This document shows, one piece after another, positions 46,626 to 57,836 of a stretch of 64,000 bases of DNA; position 1 is the first letter of the stretch, and every line of letters starts with the position of its first letter. This DNA comes from Lactobacillus gasseri ATCC 33323 = JCM 1131 (GTDB lineage: Bacteria; Bacillota; Bacilli; Lactobacillales; Lactobacillaceae). Where the stretch lies: assembly GCF_000014425.1 (NCBI RefSeq), contig NC_008530.1, positions 1-64,000 of the forward strand, read 5' to 3'. Position numbers and translations under genes: made by a program. The notes under the pieces are model-generated. The model worked only from the letters and a program-made list of their open reading frames with translations. It did no database searches and was not told the origin of the DNA.

Positions 46626-49600
46626 ATGTTATCTAAGAATAACTACCAAGAACGTTTAAGAAAAATGGATGATAAACAAGAACGTTTTTCAATCCGTAAG
46701 TTTTCTGTTGGTGCAGCTTCTGTATTGGTTGGTACAGCAATATTGAGCATGCAAAATGTTCAAACTGTACGCGCTGATGCAACAACTGATACTGAAAAAG
46801 GTACAACTGATGTAACATCAAAAAATGATGAACAAAATAAGCAAAAAGCTTATAACCAAGTTGTTTCTGAAGATCAAAATAAGGCAAGTAAAACTACCGA
46901 TACTACTATGGTGGGCCAAGATAGCAAGGTAGCTTCTTTTAGTGCGTCTAAAAATGAAGGTACATTTGCAGAAGCCTCTAGTGAAGACAAGACTTCATCA
47001 ACTACTGATGCAACTCAGAATAAGGCTTCAGAAAATACTAAAGCAACTGAAGATAATAAAGTTGATGCAGTAGCAGATAAGAGTACTGAAGATAAGACTA
47101 ACACTGCGACAACTCAGGAAAGTAGTGATAATAAGTCAACTGAAAATAAAACTACTGATGCACAAAAGGTAGAATCTAAAGTTGCAACTGCTAAAGCAAC
47201 AACTGATACTGCTAACTCAGTTAAGACCGCATCAACTACTAGTACTGATCAAACTACTTCGGTAAACACTACGACTTTCAATACTAATCAGTCTTCAACT
47301 GCAGCATTATTTTCAGCTTCAGCATTGAGTGAAAGTAAAGCATTAGCTGCAACTCCACGTGCAAGTTCAGCTACTACTAATGCTCAAGCTAAGAACAATA
47401 ATTACAAGCTTGTAACTAGTTCAAGTGAACTTCAACAAGCAATTAATAGTGGAGTAGCTGGTATTAACATTGATAGAAGTATTGATGCTTCTAACGTTAA
47501 CTTAGCAATTACCAATACTTTTGCGATTGTTGGTATCAATGACGCTGCTGTCCTTAACTTAGGTCAAAAATCTCTTAATAATTCTGGTAACTTAACTCTT
47601 CAAGATATTACTATCAATGGTGCTGTTTCTGGTAATGGTACTGTTAACATTAAGGGTAATGTTACTTCTAATGTCAATGAAAATAACTCACTTATTAAAG
47701 GTGCAACAGCTGATGCAGCTAATGCAGCTTTAAAAGATCAAACAAGTACTGGTACGATTGGAACACAAGGTACAAGCTGGGCAAGTGGTAGCAGTAATCA
47801 AAATGGTTGGACAGTTAAAGGCTGGAATTATGCAAACTTTAGTGGTTCTAAGGTTAATGTAGCAGCTGATGCTAACTTGACTATTAATCGTTCAGCAATT
47901 GGTGATGGTATTCATTTAGCAAATAATGGTACAGTTAACGTTGCTGACGGCGGTCAGTTGACTATTAATATGAATACTAACAACGATTTAAATACTACTG
48001 CTCGTTATCACAATGCAGGTATTTTCGCTGTGGGTAATGGTAACTTCACTACTGGTTATAAGTCAGTTGTTACATTAAATACGAGTATCGGTCAAGGTAT
48101 TGCCATGACTGGTATGAGACCTTATGTTACTGATACTGATGTTTTTGGTGGCTATAGCGCTCGTGATCGTGGCGATGGATCAGGTCAAATTAATTTAGGT
48201 CAGTATTCAACTTTGAACTTCACTGGACGTGATGGTGTTATTTTAGGTAATAACTCTAATTTTAACGTTGGTGATAGTGCAAACGTTCACTTTGAAAACA
48301 AAGGCCGTGGTGTTGCCCTTGATTTAGCTGCTAATAGTAATATTAATATTGATGATCACGCTGTAACTTATTTCCATTCTGTTGGAAAGACTACTACTAA
48401 CGCACTTGGTAATACTGTTGGTGCTTCAGGTAGCTTTAGTGGCTATAACTATATTGGTGTAAACGAAGGCGGTAACATTACTGTTGGTAAATTTGCAACA
48501 TTTAGAGTTATTCTTGAGGGTCGTGGTAACAATAATTATGATGATGTTGTTTCATTAGACTCACAAAATACTAATACCAATGCTGCATTTACCTCTAAAA
48601 CTGGTGCAATTGTCGATATCCGTGATGACAACACTAACTTCTATGCTGAATTAATTTCATTCCCATTAGGTGCATCTAACACTAGAATTGATATCCATGA
48701 TCCATTAATGCTTAACTTACAGCGTTACTCAAGTGGTGGTCCAACTACTGGTTGGATGCCAATTGGTGGAGATATGATCAATACAACATCGAACCAATAT
48801 ACTGCTAACTTAATTTATATGAGTGGTAGTAAAGGTGTATTTAGTGTAGATGGTACTAATTACGTTGTTTATCAAAAAATTAAGTCTGATGGTTCTAAGC
48901 AAATTTGGTTAAACGTTAATGGCGTTAATATTCCAATGAGCGGATTCCAAACTAAAGATATTTGGGATAATCAGGCAAACCCGGATGTATCAATTAAAGG
49001 TAACGACTTAACAAGTGGAATTAGAGCTAACCAAGTTCACAACTATGATGGTACTCCATTAACTGGTAAGGATGCACCATATTACGGTATTTCTACTCAA
49101 CGTGCTAGTCAACAAATCTGGTTCCCACACAAGACTCAAATGGAAGTGGTTGGCAGCCATACCAATACCATTAAATACGTTTACGAAGATGGTACTCCAG
49201 TACTTGATGAAAATGGTAATCAAATTGTTAAGACTCAAAACCTTAATTTAACTCGTAAACTTACTCTTGATATCACTGATGACAAGATTGAAGAAATTCA
49301 AAAATATGCCTTAACACATAATGCTGATCAAACTTTAGAGTATATTAAGAATGCACAAGGTGTAAGTGAAGACTCTGGTTGGGTTTATACTGATGCTCAA
49401 GGTAATACTGTTACTGATCCATATGCTACTGTTGTTTCTCCAGTTGAAGATGGCTACACTGCTTCTATTGAATCTTCAAATGTTCCTGGAATCACTGAAG
49501 GAGCAGATGGAACCTCTGTAACTGCTAAATTACAATACAAAGAAGAACTTGTTCAAAACGGTGAGTTATCAAATAACTATAAACAAAACGGACTTAGTGC

Positions 49601-52600
49601 AATTTTACCTGATAATTACGAAACTGTAGTTGTTTACAAGAAGGCAAAAGAAGTAACAAATACTCTTAAGTTCTACGACGATACAACTAAGTCATACATT
49701 TCTACTGTTGCCGATCAAACAGCAACTGGTAAAGAAAATGATGATGTTAACTTTAAAGATGGAGCAAGTACTGTAAAGTCATTAGAAGATCAAGGATACA
49801 AGTTTATTAATGTAACCGATGGTACTCCTGATGATACTAATGCAACTGTTTTATCTGGTGACACATTTAGTGATGTTGATTTCGGTAAGTTTGGTAAAGA
49901 CGGCAAGACTTTTGTAGTCCACTTAACTCATAAAGTAGTTCCAGTAACTCCTGATACTCCAAATGTTCCATCAAACAGTAAAGTTTCTAAAGACGATCTT
50001 ACTAAGACAGCAACTCGTACTATTCACTATGTTGAAAATGATCAAAACGGTGCGGAATTAAAAGAATCAACTGTTCAAACTGTAAACTACACTGGTACTG
50101 CATATGTTGATGTAGTAACTGGTCAAATGGTAAATGCTAAAGCTGATGGCAAAGATGCTCAAGGCAATACTACTTATGTAGTTGACACTGACAACAAGAA
50201 GCAACCATCAATTACTTGGACTACAGATAACAACGGTAAGTTTGCTCAAGTTACTCCAGATGCAAGCATCAAGAAGGGTGATGATACTTGGACAACTGGT
50301 GTAAAATCTGTTGATGAAAAGAATGCTCCAGATGTTTCAACTATCACTGGCAAGACAACTAATGAAGATGTCTATGTACCATATACTTTAAGCCAAAAGA
50401 CATATACTGGTACTAAGGAAACTAAGACCGTTACTCGTGTAATCAACTATCTTGATAATGAAACTAAACAACCAGTTTCAGATGCCGTAGAACAAACAAC
50501 TACTTTATCTCGTACACAAATTAAGGACGAAAAAGGTAACGTAATTGGTTACGGTACTGTTTCTGAAGATGGTCATAGTTACACTTTAAACAATGACTGG
50601 ACTATTGATAAAAATGGCTGGGTAGCTCAAGTTTCACCAGATGAAACTGCTAAGGGTTACAAGGAGACTCCTCACTTTGAAGATGGTAAAGATGCTTCAA
50701 CTGTTGCTGCCGATACTCCAAGTGTAACTGATCCACAAGATGTTACAGTTAATGTCTTCTACGATCACGACACTACTCCAGTAACTCCTGACAAGCCAGG
50801 TCATGGGCTAACCCACGATGACTTAAACAAAGATGTTACTAGAACTATCAACTATGTAGATACTACTGGTGCTGCAGTTAACGGTGCTCCAGATGGTAAG
50901 AGTACTTACACTCAAACTGCTCACTTCACTCGTACTGCTATTGTTGATAAGGTAAATGACAAATTGCTTGGCTACGATATTAATGGCGATGGTTCTGTTG
51001 ATATCAGCCCAGATGCTGGTGACTTTGCATGGAAGTCAACTGATGCTAATTTACCTGCAGTAACTTCTAAGGCTCCTAGTGAAGTTGGATACGATAGCGT
51101 TGATACTCCAGTAGTTCAAGCTACAACTGTTGCTTATAATTCTGAACCAATCAACGTAACTGTAACTTACAGTAAGAATGCTCAACAAGGGTCATTCCAA
51201 ATTCATTACATTGATGAAGATAACAATAATGCAATTCTTCATCAGGATACTGTTTCTGATAAAATTGGTGATTCTGTAACATACTCAACTGCTGATCAAA
51301 TTCAGCTTTGGGAAAGCAAAGGATACGTCCTTGACCAAGATGGTTACACTACTCAAACTACAGTTAATGAAGATAACAATGGCAAGACTTACATTGTTTC
51401 CTTTAAACATGGACGTAAGAATGGTACTACTGAAACTCTTGTACCAACTGAAACTATTCACTTCCAATACGCAGATGGTACTAAAGCAGCTGATGATGTA
51501 CATGGTAATGCAGGTGACTTTAAGTTTACTCGTACTCCAATTATTGATACTGTAACCGGTCAAATCGTTGATCCAGGTACTTGGAACAAGGAAAGTTACA
51601 CTTTTGATGATGGTCAAAAGAACGTTAAGGTAATTAATGGCTACGTTGCAGATAAGGCAACTTATGGTAACAAGACTGCAACTCCAACTGACTTGAATGT
51701 TGAAGATACTGTAACTTACAGAAAGATTAGCAACATTATCCCAGTTGATGAAAACGGTAATCAAATTCCAGGAACTACTCCAGTAGATTACAAGAACGAT
51801 CCAAGTGATCCAACTAAGGTAACTCCAGACGAAGAAAGTCCAAAGGTACCAAGTGGCTGGACAATTTCACCTAACCAACCAGAAGGTGTAACTCCAAATA
51901 CTACAACTAATACGGCTAAAGTAACCCCAGTAGATCCTACAAAACCAACTAATGTTGTGTACACTAAGGACAATGCTCCAGTAGATAAAGCTACTGTAAT
52001 TGTTCGTTACCACGATGACACTACTAATCTTGATCTACCTGAATCATTTGACTCAGGTAATAAAGAAGTTGGTACAGATACTGGATACACTCAAGCTGAC
52101 ATTAACAAAGTGGTTCAAGAATATGAAGCTAAAGGTTACTACTACGTAACTACTGATGGCACTCTTCCAACTACTATCCCAGCTGGCGGTGCTACTATTG
52201 TGGTTCACTTAGCTCACAACCAAATTCCAGTAGGTCCAGATACACCTGATAAGCACGGCGTTGATCCAGATCAAGTTAAGAAGGCATACACTTCAACACT
52301 TCACTACCAAGATAGCGAAGGCAAGACTTTAAGTCCTGATCAACAACAAACTTCAACTTGGACTCGTACAGTTACTGTTGATACTGTAACTAACCAAATT
52401 GTAAATGGTGGTAAATACGACACTAACTGGACTTTACAAGATGCAAATGATAAATATAGCAACTTTACTGTTCCAGTAGTTGAGGGTTACGTTGCTAGAA
52501 AGACTACAAACAACGGTGCAACTGTAACTACTGTTGTTGCAGGTCAAACTAAGGTACAACAAAACTTAGAAGATACTGTTGTTTACGATAAAGTTGGTAA

Positions 52601-55600
52601 GCTTGTACCAGTAGGTCCAGATGGTAAGACTCCAATTCCAGATGCACCAACTCCAAGTTATCCAAATGATCCAACAGATCCAACTAAGGTAATTCCAAAC
52701 GAACCAGTTCCAGACGTTCCTGGTTACACTCCTGTTGATCCAACTCCTATAACACCAGAAGATCCAACTAAGGATACTCCAGTTCCTTATACTAAGGATC
52801 CAGTAAAGGCTGGTTTGACTGTTCAATATATTGATCAAGATAATAACAATAGCGTAATTAAGTCTGATGCAGTAGATGGTAATATTGGCGACAAGATCGA
52901 CTACAGTACTGCAAGCTCAATTACTGACTTTGAAAACAAAGGCTACATTCTTGTAACTGACGGCTTTACTGGTCAAGCAGGAGATGAATTTACTACTGAA
53001 AACAATGGTCAAGTTTACAAAGTTGTCTTCAAACACGGAACTCGTCCAGTAACTCCAGAAAACCCAGCAGATCCAAACGAGCCAGTAGATCCAGATCATC
53101 CAGATACACCAACTCCAAGTAATCCAAACTTGAGTAAAGAAGATCTTCAAAAGACGATTACTCGTACAATTGAATATAAGTATGCAGATGGTACACAAGC
53201 ACATGAACCAGTTAAGCAAGAATTAACATTTACTGGTAAAGGTACTATTGACTTAGTAACTGGTAACTTGGTAACTGTTGATGAAGATGGTAACATTACT
53301 AGCCAAAACGGCAAGATCACTTGGAACCATGAGAGTCAAGAATTTGAAGCAGTTCCAGCAATTGATCACGATGGTTACTACATTTCAAGCATTAACCAAA
53401 GTAATTCAACAGCTAGTGTTGATGGTCAAACAGGTGCTGTAGGTACTGAAACAGTAACTCCAAATAGTCAAAATGGTAATATTGTAATTACTTTGACTAG
53501 GAACCCAGATGTTCCAGTAGCTGCCCAAGGATCAATTAACTATATCGACGATACTACTGGTCAAACTATTGAAAGTGCAAACTTCTCAGGTAATGTTGGT
53601 CAAAAGATTAATTACACTACTGCTGGTAGCATCAAGAACTGGGAAGCTAAGGGATACAATTTAGTATCTAATAACTTCAAGGATGGCGAAGAAGTATTTA
53701 CTGATGGTAAGAATGCGTTTGAAGTACACTTAGTACACGCTACTACTCCAGTAACACCAGAAAATCCAGGAAAACCAGGTGAACCAGTAAATCCAACTAA
53801 TCCAGATGATCCACACAAGTATCCAGATAACTATGTACCACAAGAGTTAGCTAAGACTGTAACGCGTGATGTAACTTATGTTTACGCAGATGGTAGCCAA
53901 GCAGAAGCTCCAGTACATCAAGAAGTTAAGTTTACAGGTAATGGTTACCTTGACTTAGTAACTGGGGAATATGTAACTGTTGATAATAACGGCAAGATCA
54001 CTGGTAAAGGTCAAATTAACTGGACCCCAGAAAGTGCAAACTTTGATGCAACTAAGTCAATTGATACTTCTAAGTACCAAATTGTTGGTATTAAAGAAAA
54101 CAATACTACTGCAAATGTAGATCAGACTACTGGTGTTGTTGCGGGTGAAACTGTAACTCAAAACAGTAACAATAGTTCAGTTGTAATTACTTTAGCTAAT
54201 AAGCCTGCTCCAGTAGTTGAAAAGGGTTCAATTACTGTAAAAGTTCATGATTTAACTGATAATGTTGACTTACCTCAATACGGTAAGGAAAGCGGTGAAC
54301 AAGAAGTTGGTACTAGCTTTACTTATGATAAGAATGCTGTAATTACTGAACTTATTAACAAGGGCTACAAATTAGTTGATGGTGGTGAAAATGTTCCATC
54401 TGAAGTAGCTAAAGGTGCCAAGACAATTACAATTCTTGTAGAGCACGATACTGTTCCAGTAACACCAGAAAATCCAGGAAAACCAGGTGAACCAATCAAT
54501 CCTAACGATCCAGACGGTCCAAAATGGCCAGAAGGCACTGATGAGAATAGTGTGAAGAGAACAGGAACTCAAACTATTCATTACGAAGGTGCAGGTGACA
54601 AGACACCTAGTGACGATGTACAAACATTCGACTTCACTAAGAAGATGCTGGTTGACAAGGTAACTGGTAAGATCATTGACTCAGGTGAATGGAATGTAAC
54701 TAGCCACACATTTGGTTATAAGGATACTCCAGTAATCGATGGTTACCACGCAGATAAGCGTAATGCTGGTGGTTCTGTAGTAACACCAAATGACTTGAAC
54801 AAGAAGGTAGTAGTAACTTACAAGCCAAACGGCAAGATCATTCCAACTGATCCAAGTGGCAACCCAATTCCGAACGTACCTACTCCAACTTACCCAACCG
54901 ATCCAACAGACCCAACTAAGGTAGTACCAGACGAACCAGTACCTGATATTCCAGGTATGACGCCAAGTACACCAACAGTAACGCCAGAGGATCCAGGTAA
55001 GGATACTCCAGTACCATATAACCCAGTAGTTCCAGCTAAGAATCAAGTTGCGCAAGTTATCTATCGTGATGTACAAGATGGAGCTAATAAGCAATTAGCA
55101 ACTTCAGGTGACTTGACTGGTAAGAGCGGTTCAGAAATCAGCTACTCAACTGCTGATCAAATTAAGAAATTAATTAACCAAGGTTATGTTCTTAAGAATG
55201 ATGGCTTCCCAGCAGGTGCTGTATTTGATAATGACGATAGTAAGAATCAAGTATTCTACGTAGACTTCATTCATGGTCAAGCTCCAGTTAATCCAGATAA
55301 TCCACATGAAGGTATTGATCCAAGTCAATACGAAAAGACTGTTACGGAAAAAGTTCATTATGTAGGTGCGGGCGATAAAACTCCAGCTGATAATGTTCAA
55401 AACTCTAAGTGGACTAGAACTTTAACTATTGACACAGTAACTGGTAAAGTTGTTGAAAATGGTCAATACACTACTGATTGGTCAATCGCTAAGGGTGAAA
55501 AGACTGTTTACGATCAAGTAAGTACTCCAGTAATTGATGGTTATCACGCAGATAAGAGAGAAGTTCCTGCTACTGCTGTGACTCAAGATGATATTGAAGT

Positions 55601-57668
55601 AACAGTAACTTATAAACCAAACGGCAAGATCATTCCAACTGATCCAAGTAGCAACCCAATTCCAAACGTACCAAACCCAACTTACCCAACTGATCCAACC
55701 GATCCAACTAAGGTAGTGCCAGACGAACCAGTACCTAATATTCCAGGTATGACGCCAAGTACACCAACAGTAACGCCAGAAGATCCAGGTAAGGATACTC
55801 CAGTACCATATAACCCAGTAGTTCCAGCTAAGGATCAAGCAGCAGTTGTTAACTATGTGGATGCAGATAATAACAATACAATCATCACTAGTTCTGGCAA
55901 CTTAACTGGTAAAGCTGGTTCAAGAATTGATTACAGTACTAAGACAACCATTGCAGATCTTGAAAATAAGGGTTACGTACTCGTAAATGATGGCTTCCCA
56001 GCAGATGCTACATTTGATAATGATGACAGCACGACTCAAGTCTTCACTGTTGTATTGAAGCACGGTACGGTGCCAGTAACTCCTGAAAACCCAGGTAAGC
56101 CAGGTGAACCAATCAATTCTAATGATCCAGACGGTCCTAAGTGGCCAGAAGGCACTGATGAGAATAGTGTAAAGAGAACAGGAACTCAGACTATTCACTA
56201 TGTTGGTGCAGGCGACAAGACACCTAGTGACGATGTACAAACATTTGACTTCACTAGAAAGATGGTAGTTGATAAGGTAACTGGAAAAGTCGTTGATGGT
56301 GGTTCATGGAACGTAACTAGCCACACATTTGGCTACAAGAATACTCCAGTAATTGATGGTTACCACGCAGATAAGCGTAACGCTGGTGGTTCTGTAGTAA
56401 CGCCAGATGACTTGAATAAGACTGTAACAGTAACTTACAAACAAAATGGTAAGATCGTTCCAGTTGATCCAAGTGGCAACCCAATTCCAAACGTACCAAA
56501 CCCAACTTACCCAACAGATCCAACAGACCCAACTAAGGTAGTACCGGATCAACCAGTTCCAGAAGTACCAGGTATGACGCCAAGTACACCAACAGTAACG
56601 CCAGAAGATCCAGGTAAGGATACTCCAGTACCATATAATCCAGTTAAGAATCCTGATAAAGTAACAACAGTTGAAGGTAAACAAATTGTTCACTTTGTAG
56701 ATGGTGACAACGGTAACACTCCACTTAGAGATCCAAATACTCAAACTCATGAGTTTAAGATCACCAATGGTGTACCGGATGAATCAAGCCACACATTTAC
56801 TTTGGTTGATGTTCCAGTCATTCCAGGATATGTTGCTGAAGTTAAGTCCGCTGGTGGAAAGACAGTAACCCCAGATACTCCTCTTGCAGAAGTAACTGTT
56901 GTCTACCATAAGGTTGGTAAGATCGTGCCAGTTGATCCAAATGGCAACCCAATTCCAAATGTACCAACCCCAAGCTACACTAACGATCCAACCGATCCAA
57001 CTAAGGTAGTACCAAATGAACCAGTACCAGCTATTACTGGTAAAACTCCAGATAAGACTTCAGTGACTCCAGTTGATCCAACTAAGGACACTCCAGTGGT
57101 TTACAAGAATAATGAAGTTCCAGCAACTCCAAATTCACAAAAAGCTGTAGTTAACTTTATCGATGTTAATACTGGTAAGCTTATCAAGACTTCTGGTATT
57201 CTAAGTGGTCGTCCAGGTGAAGACATCAATAAGTTGTACTCATCTGCTGAAGTAATTAAGCAGTTAGAAGAGGCTGGTTACGAAGTTGTTTACAATGCAT
57301 TTGATGGCGATGGCGTAACTAAGTACTTTGACGATGATGACAATACAACACAACAATTTACTGTTGCTTTGAAACTAAAAGAAAAAGCTAAGACGCCATA
57401 TCCAGTTGTTCCTGCTCCAGAAACCCCAGCTAAAGAGCCAGAAGCTCCAGCAGAAAAGGTATCTAGACCTGAACAACCAGTTAAGCAAAATGTTAGTGTT
57501 CCAACTCCACAAAAGCCTGTAGAGAAGAAGACTAATAATAAGAAAGAAGTTCTACCTCAAACTGGTGCAGATAATAATGAAGCAGCCTCAATTTTAGGAG
57601 CTGTTGCAACAGCAATCGGTATGACTAGCTTAATTGGAGCAAAGAGACGCAAGAAAGATGATAAATAA
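46626..57668 (+). CDS. Giant YSIRK/LPXTG mucus-binding-type adhesin
   Basis: A 3680-residue cell-wall protein. YSIRK-type signal: FSIRKFSVGAASVLVGTAIL (about residues 20-45), cleavage near VRADA. Then a Ser/Thr/Asp/Lys-rich region (about 50-250) and a glycine/asparagine-rich N-terminal domain (about 257-800) resembling pectate-lyase-like beta-helix adhesive domains. From about residue 845 come alternating Mub B1-like units (about nine by eye) and B2-like units (about eleven), joined by Pro-rich linkers (PVTPENPGKPGEP, TPEDPGKDTPVPY). Anchor: LPQTG (3643-3647), hydrophobic stretch, basic tail RRKKDDK. I see no cysteine. The ATG at 46626 follows GGAGGG. Likely role: sortase-anchored adhesion to mucus or epithelium (family inference). 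Confidence 0.94.
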   Translation: MLSKNNYQERLRKMDDKQERFSIRKFSVGAASVLVGTAILSMQNVQTVRADATTDTEKGTTDVTSKNDEQNKQKAYNQVVSEDQNKASKTTDTTMVGQDSKVASFSASKNEGTFAEASSEDKTSSTTDATQNKASENTKATEDNKVDAVADKSTEDKTNTATTQESSDNKSTENKTTDAQKVESKVATAKATTDTANSVKTASTTSTDQTTSVNTTTFNTNQSSTAALFSASALSESKALAATPRASSATTNAQAKNNNYKLVTSSSELQQAINSGVAGINIDRSIDASNVNLAITNTFAIVGINDAAVLNLGQKSLNNSGNLTLQDITINGAVSGNGTVNIKGNVTSNVNENNSLIKGATADAANAALKDQTSTGTIGTQGTSWASGSSNQNGWTVKGWNYANFSGSKVNVAADANLTINRSAIGDGIHLANNGTVNVADGGQLTINMNTNNDLNTTARYHNAGIFAVGNGNFTTGYKSVVTLNTSIGQGIAMTGMRPYVTDTDVFGGYSARDRGDGSGQINLGQYSTLNFTGRDGVILGNNSNFNVGDSANVHFENKGRGVALDLAANSNINIDDHAVTYFHSVGKTTTNALGNTVGASGSFSGYNYIGVNEGGNITVGKFATFRVILEGRGNNNYDDVVSLDSQNTNTNAAFTSKTGAIVDIRDDNTNFYAELISFPLGASNTRIDIHDPLMLNLQRYSSGGPTTGWMPIGGDMINTTSNQYTANLIYMSGSKGVFSVDGTNYVVYQKIKSDGSKQIWLNVNGVNIPMSGFQTKDIWDNQANPDVSIKGNDLTSGIRANQVHNYDGTPLTGKDAPYYGISTQRASQQIWFPHKTQMEVVGSHTNTIKYVYEDGTPVLDENGNQIVKTQNLNLTRKLTLDITDDKIEEIQKYALTHNADQTLEYIKNAQGVSEDSGWVYTDAQGNTVTDPYATVVSPVEDGYTASIESSNVPGITEGADGTSVTAKLQYKEELVQNGELSNNYKQNGLSAILPDNYETVVVYKKAKEVTNTLKFYDDTTKSYISTVADQTATGKENDDVNFKDGASTVKSLEDQGYKFINVTDGTPDDTNATVLSGDTFSDVDFGKFGKDGKTFVVHLTHKVVPVTPDTPNVPSNSKVSKDDLTKTATRTIHYVENDQNGAELKESTVQTVNYTGTAYVDVVTGQMVNAKADGKDAQGNTTYVVDTDNKKQPSITWTTDNNGKFAQVTPDASIKKGDDTWTTGVKSVDEKNAPDVSTITGKTTNEDVYVPYTLSQKTYTGTKETKTVTRVINYLDNETKQPVSDAVEQTTTLSRTQIKDEKGNVIGYGTVSEDGHSYTLNNDWTIDKNGWVAQVSPDETAKGYKETPHFEDGKDASTVAADTPSVTDPQDVTVNVFYDHDTTPVTPDKPGHGLTHDDLNKDVTRTINYVDTTGAAVNGAPDGKSTYTQTAHFTRTAIVDKVNDKLLGYDINGDGSVDISPDAGDFAWKSTDANLPAVTSKAPSEVGYDSVDTPVVQATTVAYNSEPINVTVTYSKNAQQGSFQIHYIDEDNNNAILHQDTVSDKIGDSVTYSTADQIQLWESKGYVLDQDGYTTQTTVNEDNNGKTYIVSFKHGRKNGTTETLVPTETIHFQYADGTKAADDVHGNAGDFKFTRTPIIDTVTGQIVDPGTWNKESYTFDDGQKNVKVINGYVADKATYGNKTATPTDLNVEDTVTYRKISNIIPVDENGNQIPGTTPVDYKNDPSDPTKVTPDEESPKVPSGWTISPNQPEGVTPNTTTNTAKVTPVDPTKPTNVVYTKDNAPVDKATVIVRYHDDTTNLDLPESFDSGNKEVGTDTGYTQADINKVVQEYEAKGYYYVTTDGTLPTTIPAGGATIVVHLAHNQIPVGPDTPDKHGVDPDQVKKAYTSTLHYQDSEGKTLSPDQQQTSTWTRTVTVDTVTNQIVNGGKYDTNWTLQDANDKYSNFTVPVVEGYVARKTTNNGATVTTVVAGQTKVQQNLEDTVVYDKVGKLVPVGPDGKTPIPDAPTPSYPNDPTDPTKVIPNEPVPDVPGYTPVDPTPITPEDPTKDTPVPYTKDPVKAGLTVQYIDQDNNNSVIKSDAVDGNIGDKIDYSTASSITDFENKGYILVTDGFTGQAGDEFTTENNGQVYKVVFKHGTRPVTPENPADPNEPVDPDHPDTPTPSNPNLSKEDLQKTITRTIEYKYADGTQAHEPVKQELTFTGKGTIDLVTGNLVTVDEDGNITSQNGKITWNHESQEFEAVPAIDHDGYYISSINQSNSTASVDGQTGAVGTETVTPNSQNGNIVITLTRNPDVPVAAQGSINYIDDTTGQTIESANFSGNVGQKINYTTAGSIKNWEAKGYNLVSNNFKDGEEVFTDGKNAFEVHLVHATTPVTPENPGKPGEPVNPTNPDDPHKYPDNYVPQELAKTVTRDVTYVYADGSQAEAPVHQEVKFTGNGYLDLVTGEYVTVDNNGKITGKGQINWTPESANFDATKSIDTSKYQIVGIKENNTTANVDQTTGVVAGETVTQNSNNSSVVITLANKPAPVVEKGSITVKVHDLTDNVDLPQYGKESGEQEVGTSFTYDKNAVITELINKGYKLVDGGENVPSEVAKGAKTITILVEHDTVPVTPENPGKPGEPINPNDPDGPKWPEGTDENSVKRTGTQTIHYEGAGDKTPSDDVQTFDFTKKMLVDKVTGKIIDSGEWNVTSHTFGYKDTPVIDGYHADKRNAGGSVVTPNDLNKKVVVTYKPNGKIIPTDPSGNPIPNVPTPTYPTDPTDPTKVVPDEPVPDIPGMTPSTPTVTPEDPGKDTPVPYNPVVPAKNQVAQVIYRDVQDGANKQLATSGDLTGKSGSEISYSTADQIKKLINQGYVLKNDGFPAGAVFDNDDSKNQVFYVDFIHGQAPVNPDNPHEGIDPSQYEKTVTEKVHYVGAGDKTPADNVQNSKWTRTLTIDTVTGKVVENGQYTTDWSIAKGEKTVYDQVSTPVIDGYHADKREVPATAVTQDDIEVTVTYKPNGKIIPTDPSSNPIPNVPNPTYPTDPTDPTKVVPDEPVPNIPGMTPSTPTVTPEDPGKDTPVPYNPVVPAKDQAAVVNYVDADNNNTIITSSGNLTGKAGSRIDYSTKTTIADLENKGYVLVNDGFPADATFDNDDSTTQVFTVVLKHGTVPVTPENPGKPGEPINSNDPDGPKWPEGTDENSVKRTGTQTIHYVGAGDKTPSDDVQTFDFTRKMVVDKVTGKVVDGGSWNVTSHTFGYKNTPVIDGYHADKRNAGGSVVTPDDLNKTVTVTYKQNGKIVPVDPSGNPIPNVPNPTYPTDPTDPTKVVPDQPVPEVPGMTPSTPTVTPEDPGKDTPVPYNPVKNPDKVTTVEGKQIVHFVDGDNGNTPLRDPNTQTHEFKITNGVPDESSHTFTLVDVPVIPGYVAEVKSAGGKTVTPDTPLAEVTVVYHKVGKIVPVDPNGNPIPNVPTPSYTNDPTDPTKVVPNEPVPAITGKTPDKTSVTPVDPTKDTPVVYKNNEVPATPNSQKAVVNFIDVNTGKLIKTSGILSGRPGEDINKLYSSAEVIKQLEEAGYEVVYNAFDGDGVTKYFDDDDNTTQQFTVALKLKEKAKTPYPVVPAPETPAKEPEAPAEKVSRPEQPVKQNVSVPTPQKPVEKKTNNKKEVLPQTGADNNEAASILGAVATAIGMTSLIGAKRRKKDDK
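54439..56645 (+). repeat. Near-identical DNA repeat blocks in the adhesin gene
   Basis: A block at about 54453-55036 (KWPEGTDENSVKRTGTQTIH through VPYNPVVPAK) recurs with high nucleotide identity at about 56078-56645. The linker part (GKIIPTDPSGNPIPNVP...) also occurs at about 55613-55838, with a diverged fourth copy at about 56905-57110. Such blocks are substrates for recombination and assembly collapse. Confidence 0.85.
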
Positions 57669-57705
57669 TTTTTAAAATTAAATATCTTTTTCAAATTAGC
57701 TAATA

Positions 57706-57744
57706 AAAAGGGCGTTGAGACTTGATTCTCAGCGCTCTTTTTTA
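57706..57744 (+). terminator. Terminator of the giant adhesin gene
   Basis: AAAAGGGCGTTGAGA (57706-57720) with TCTCAGCGCTCTTTT (57727-57741, G-U pairs), then T residues. Confidence 0.9.
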
Positions 57745-57836
57745 ATACATTATATTTGTAAATAAATGCGTATATAAGTTAGGAAAAGACATACAATGAT
57801 AGAGAATAATTCGCTTTAAGAGGGGGCAGCTAGTGT

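Noticed and set aside
54681-56750. Several minus-strand frames rich in Trp, Tyr and Cys opposite the adhesin gene
   Set aside because: They are antisense shadows of repeated Pro/Thr/Asp codons; no SD and no plausible protein.
46626-57668. Short direct repeats in the adhesin as a CRISPR array
   Set aside because: The repeats are in-frame protein linkers with no regular spacer length; no cas genes nearby.
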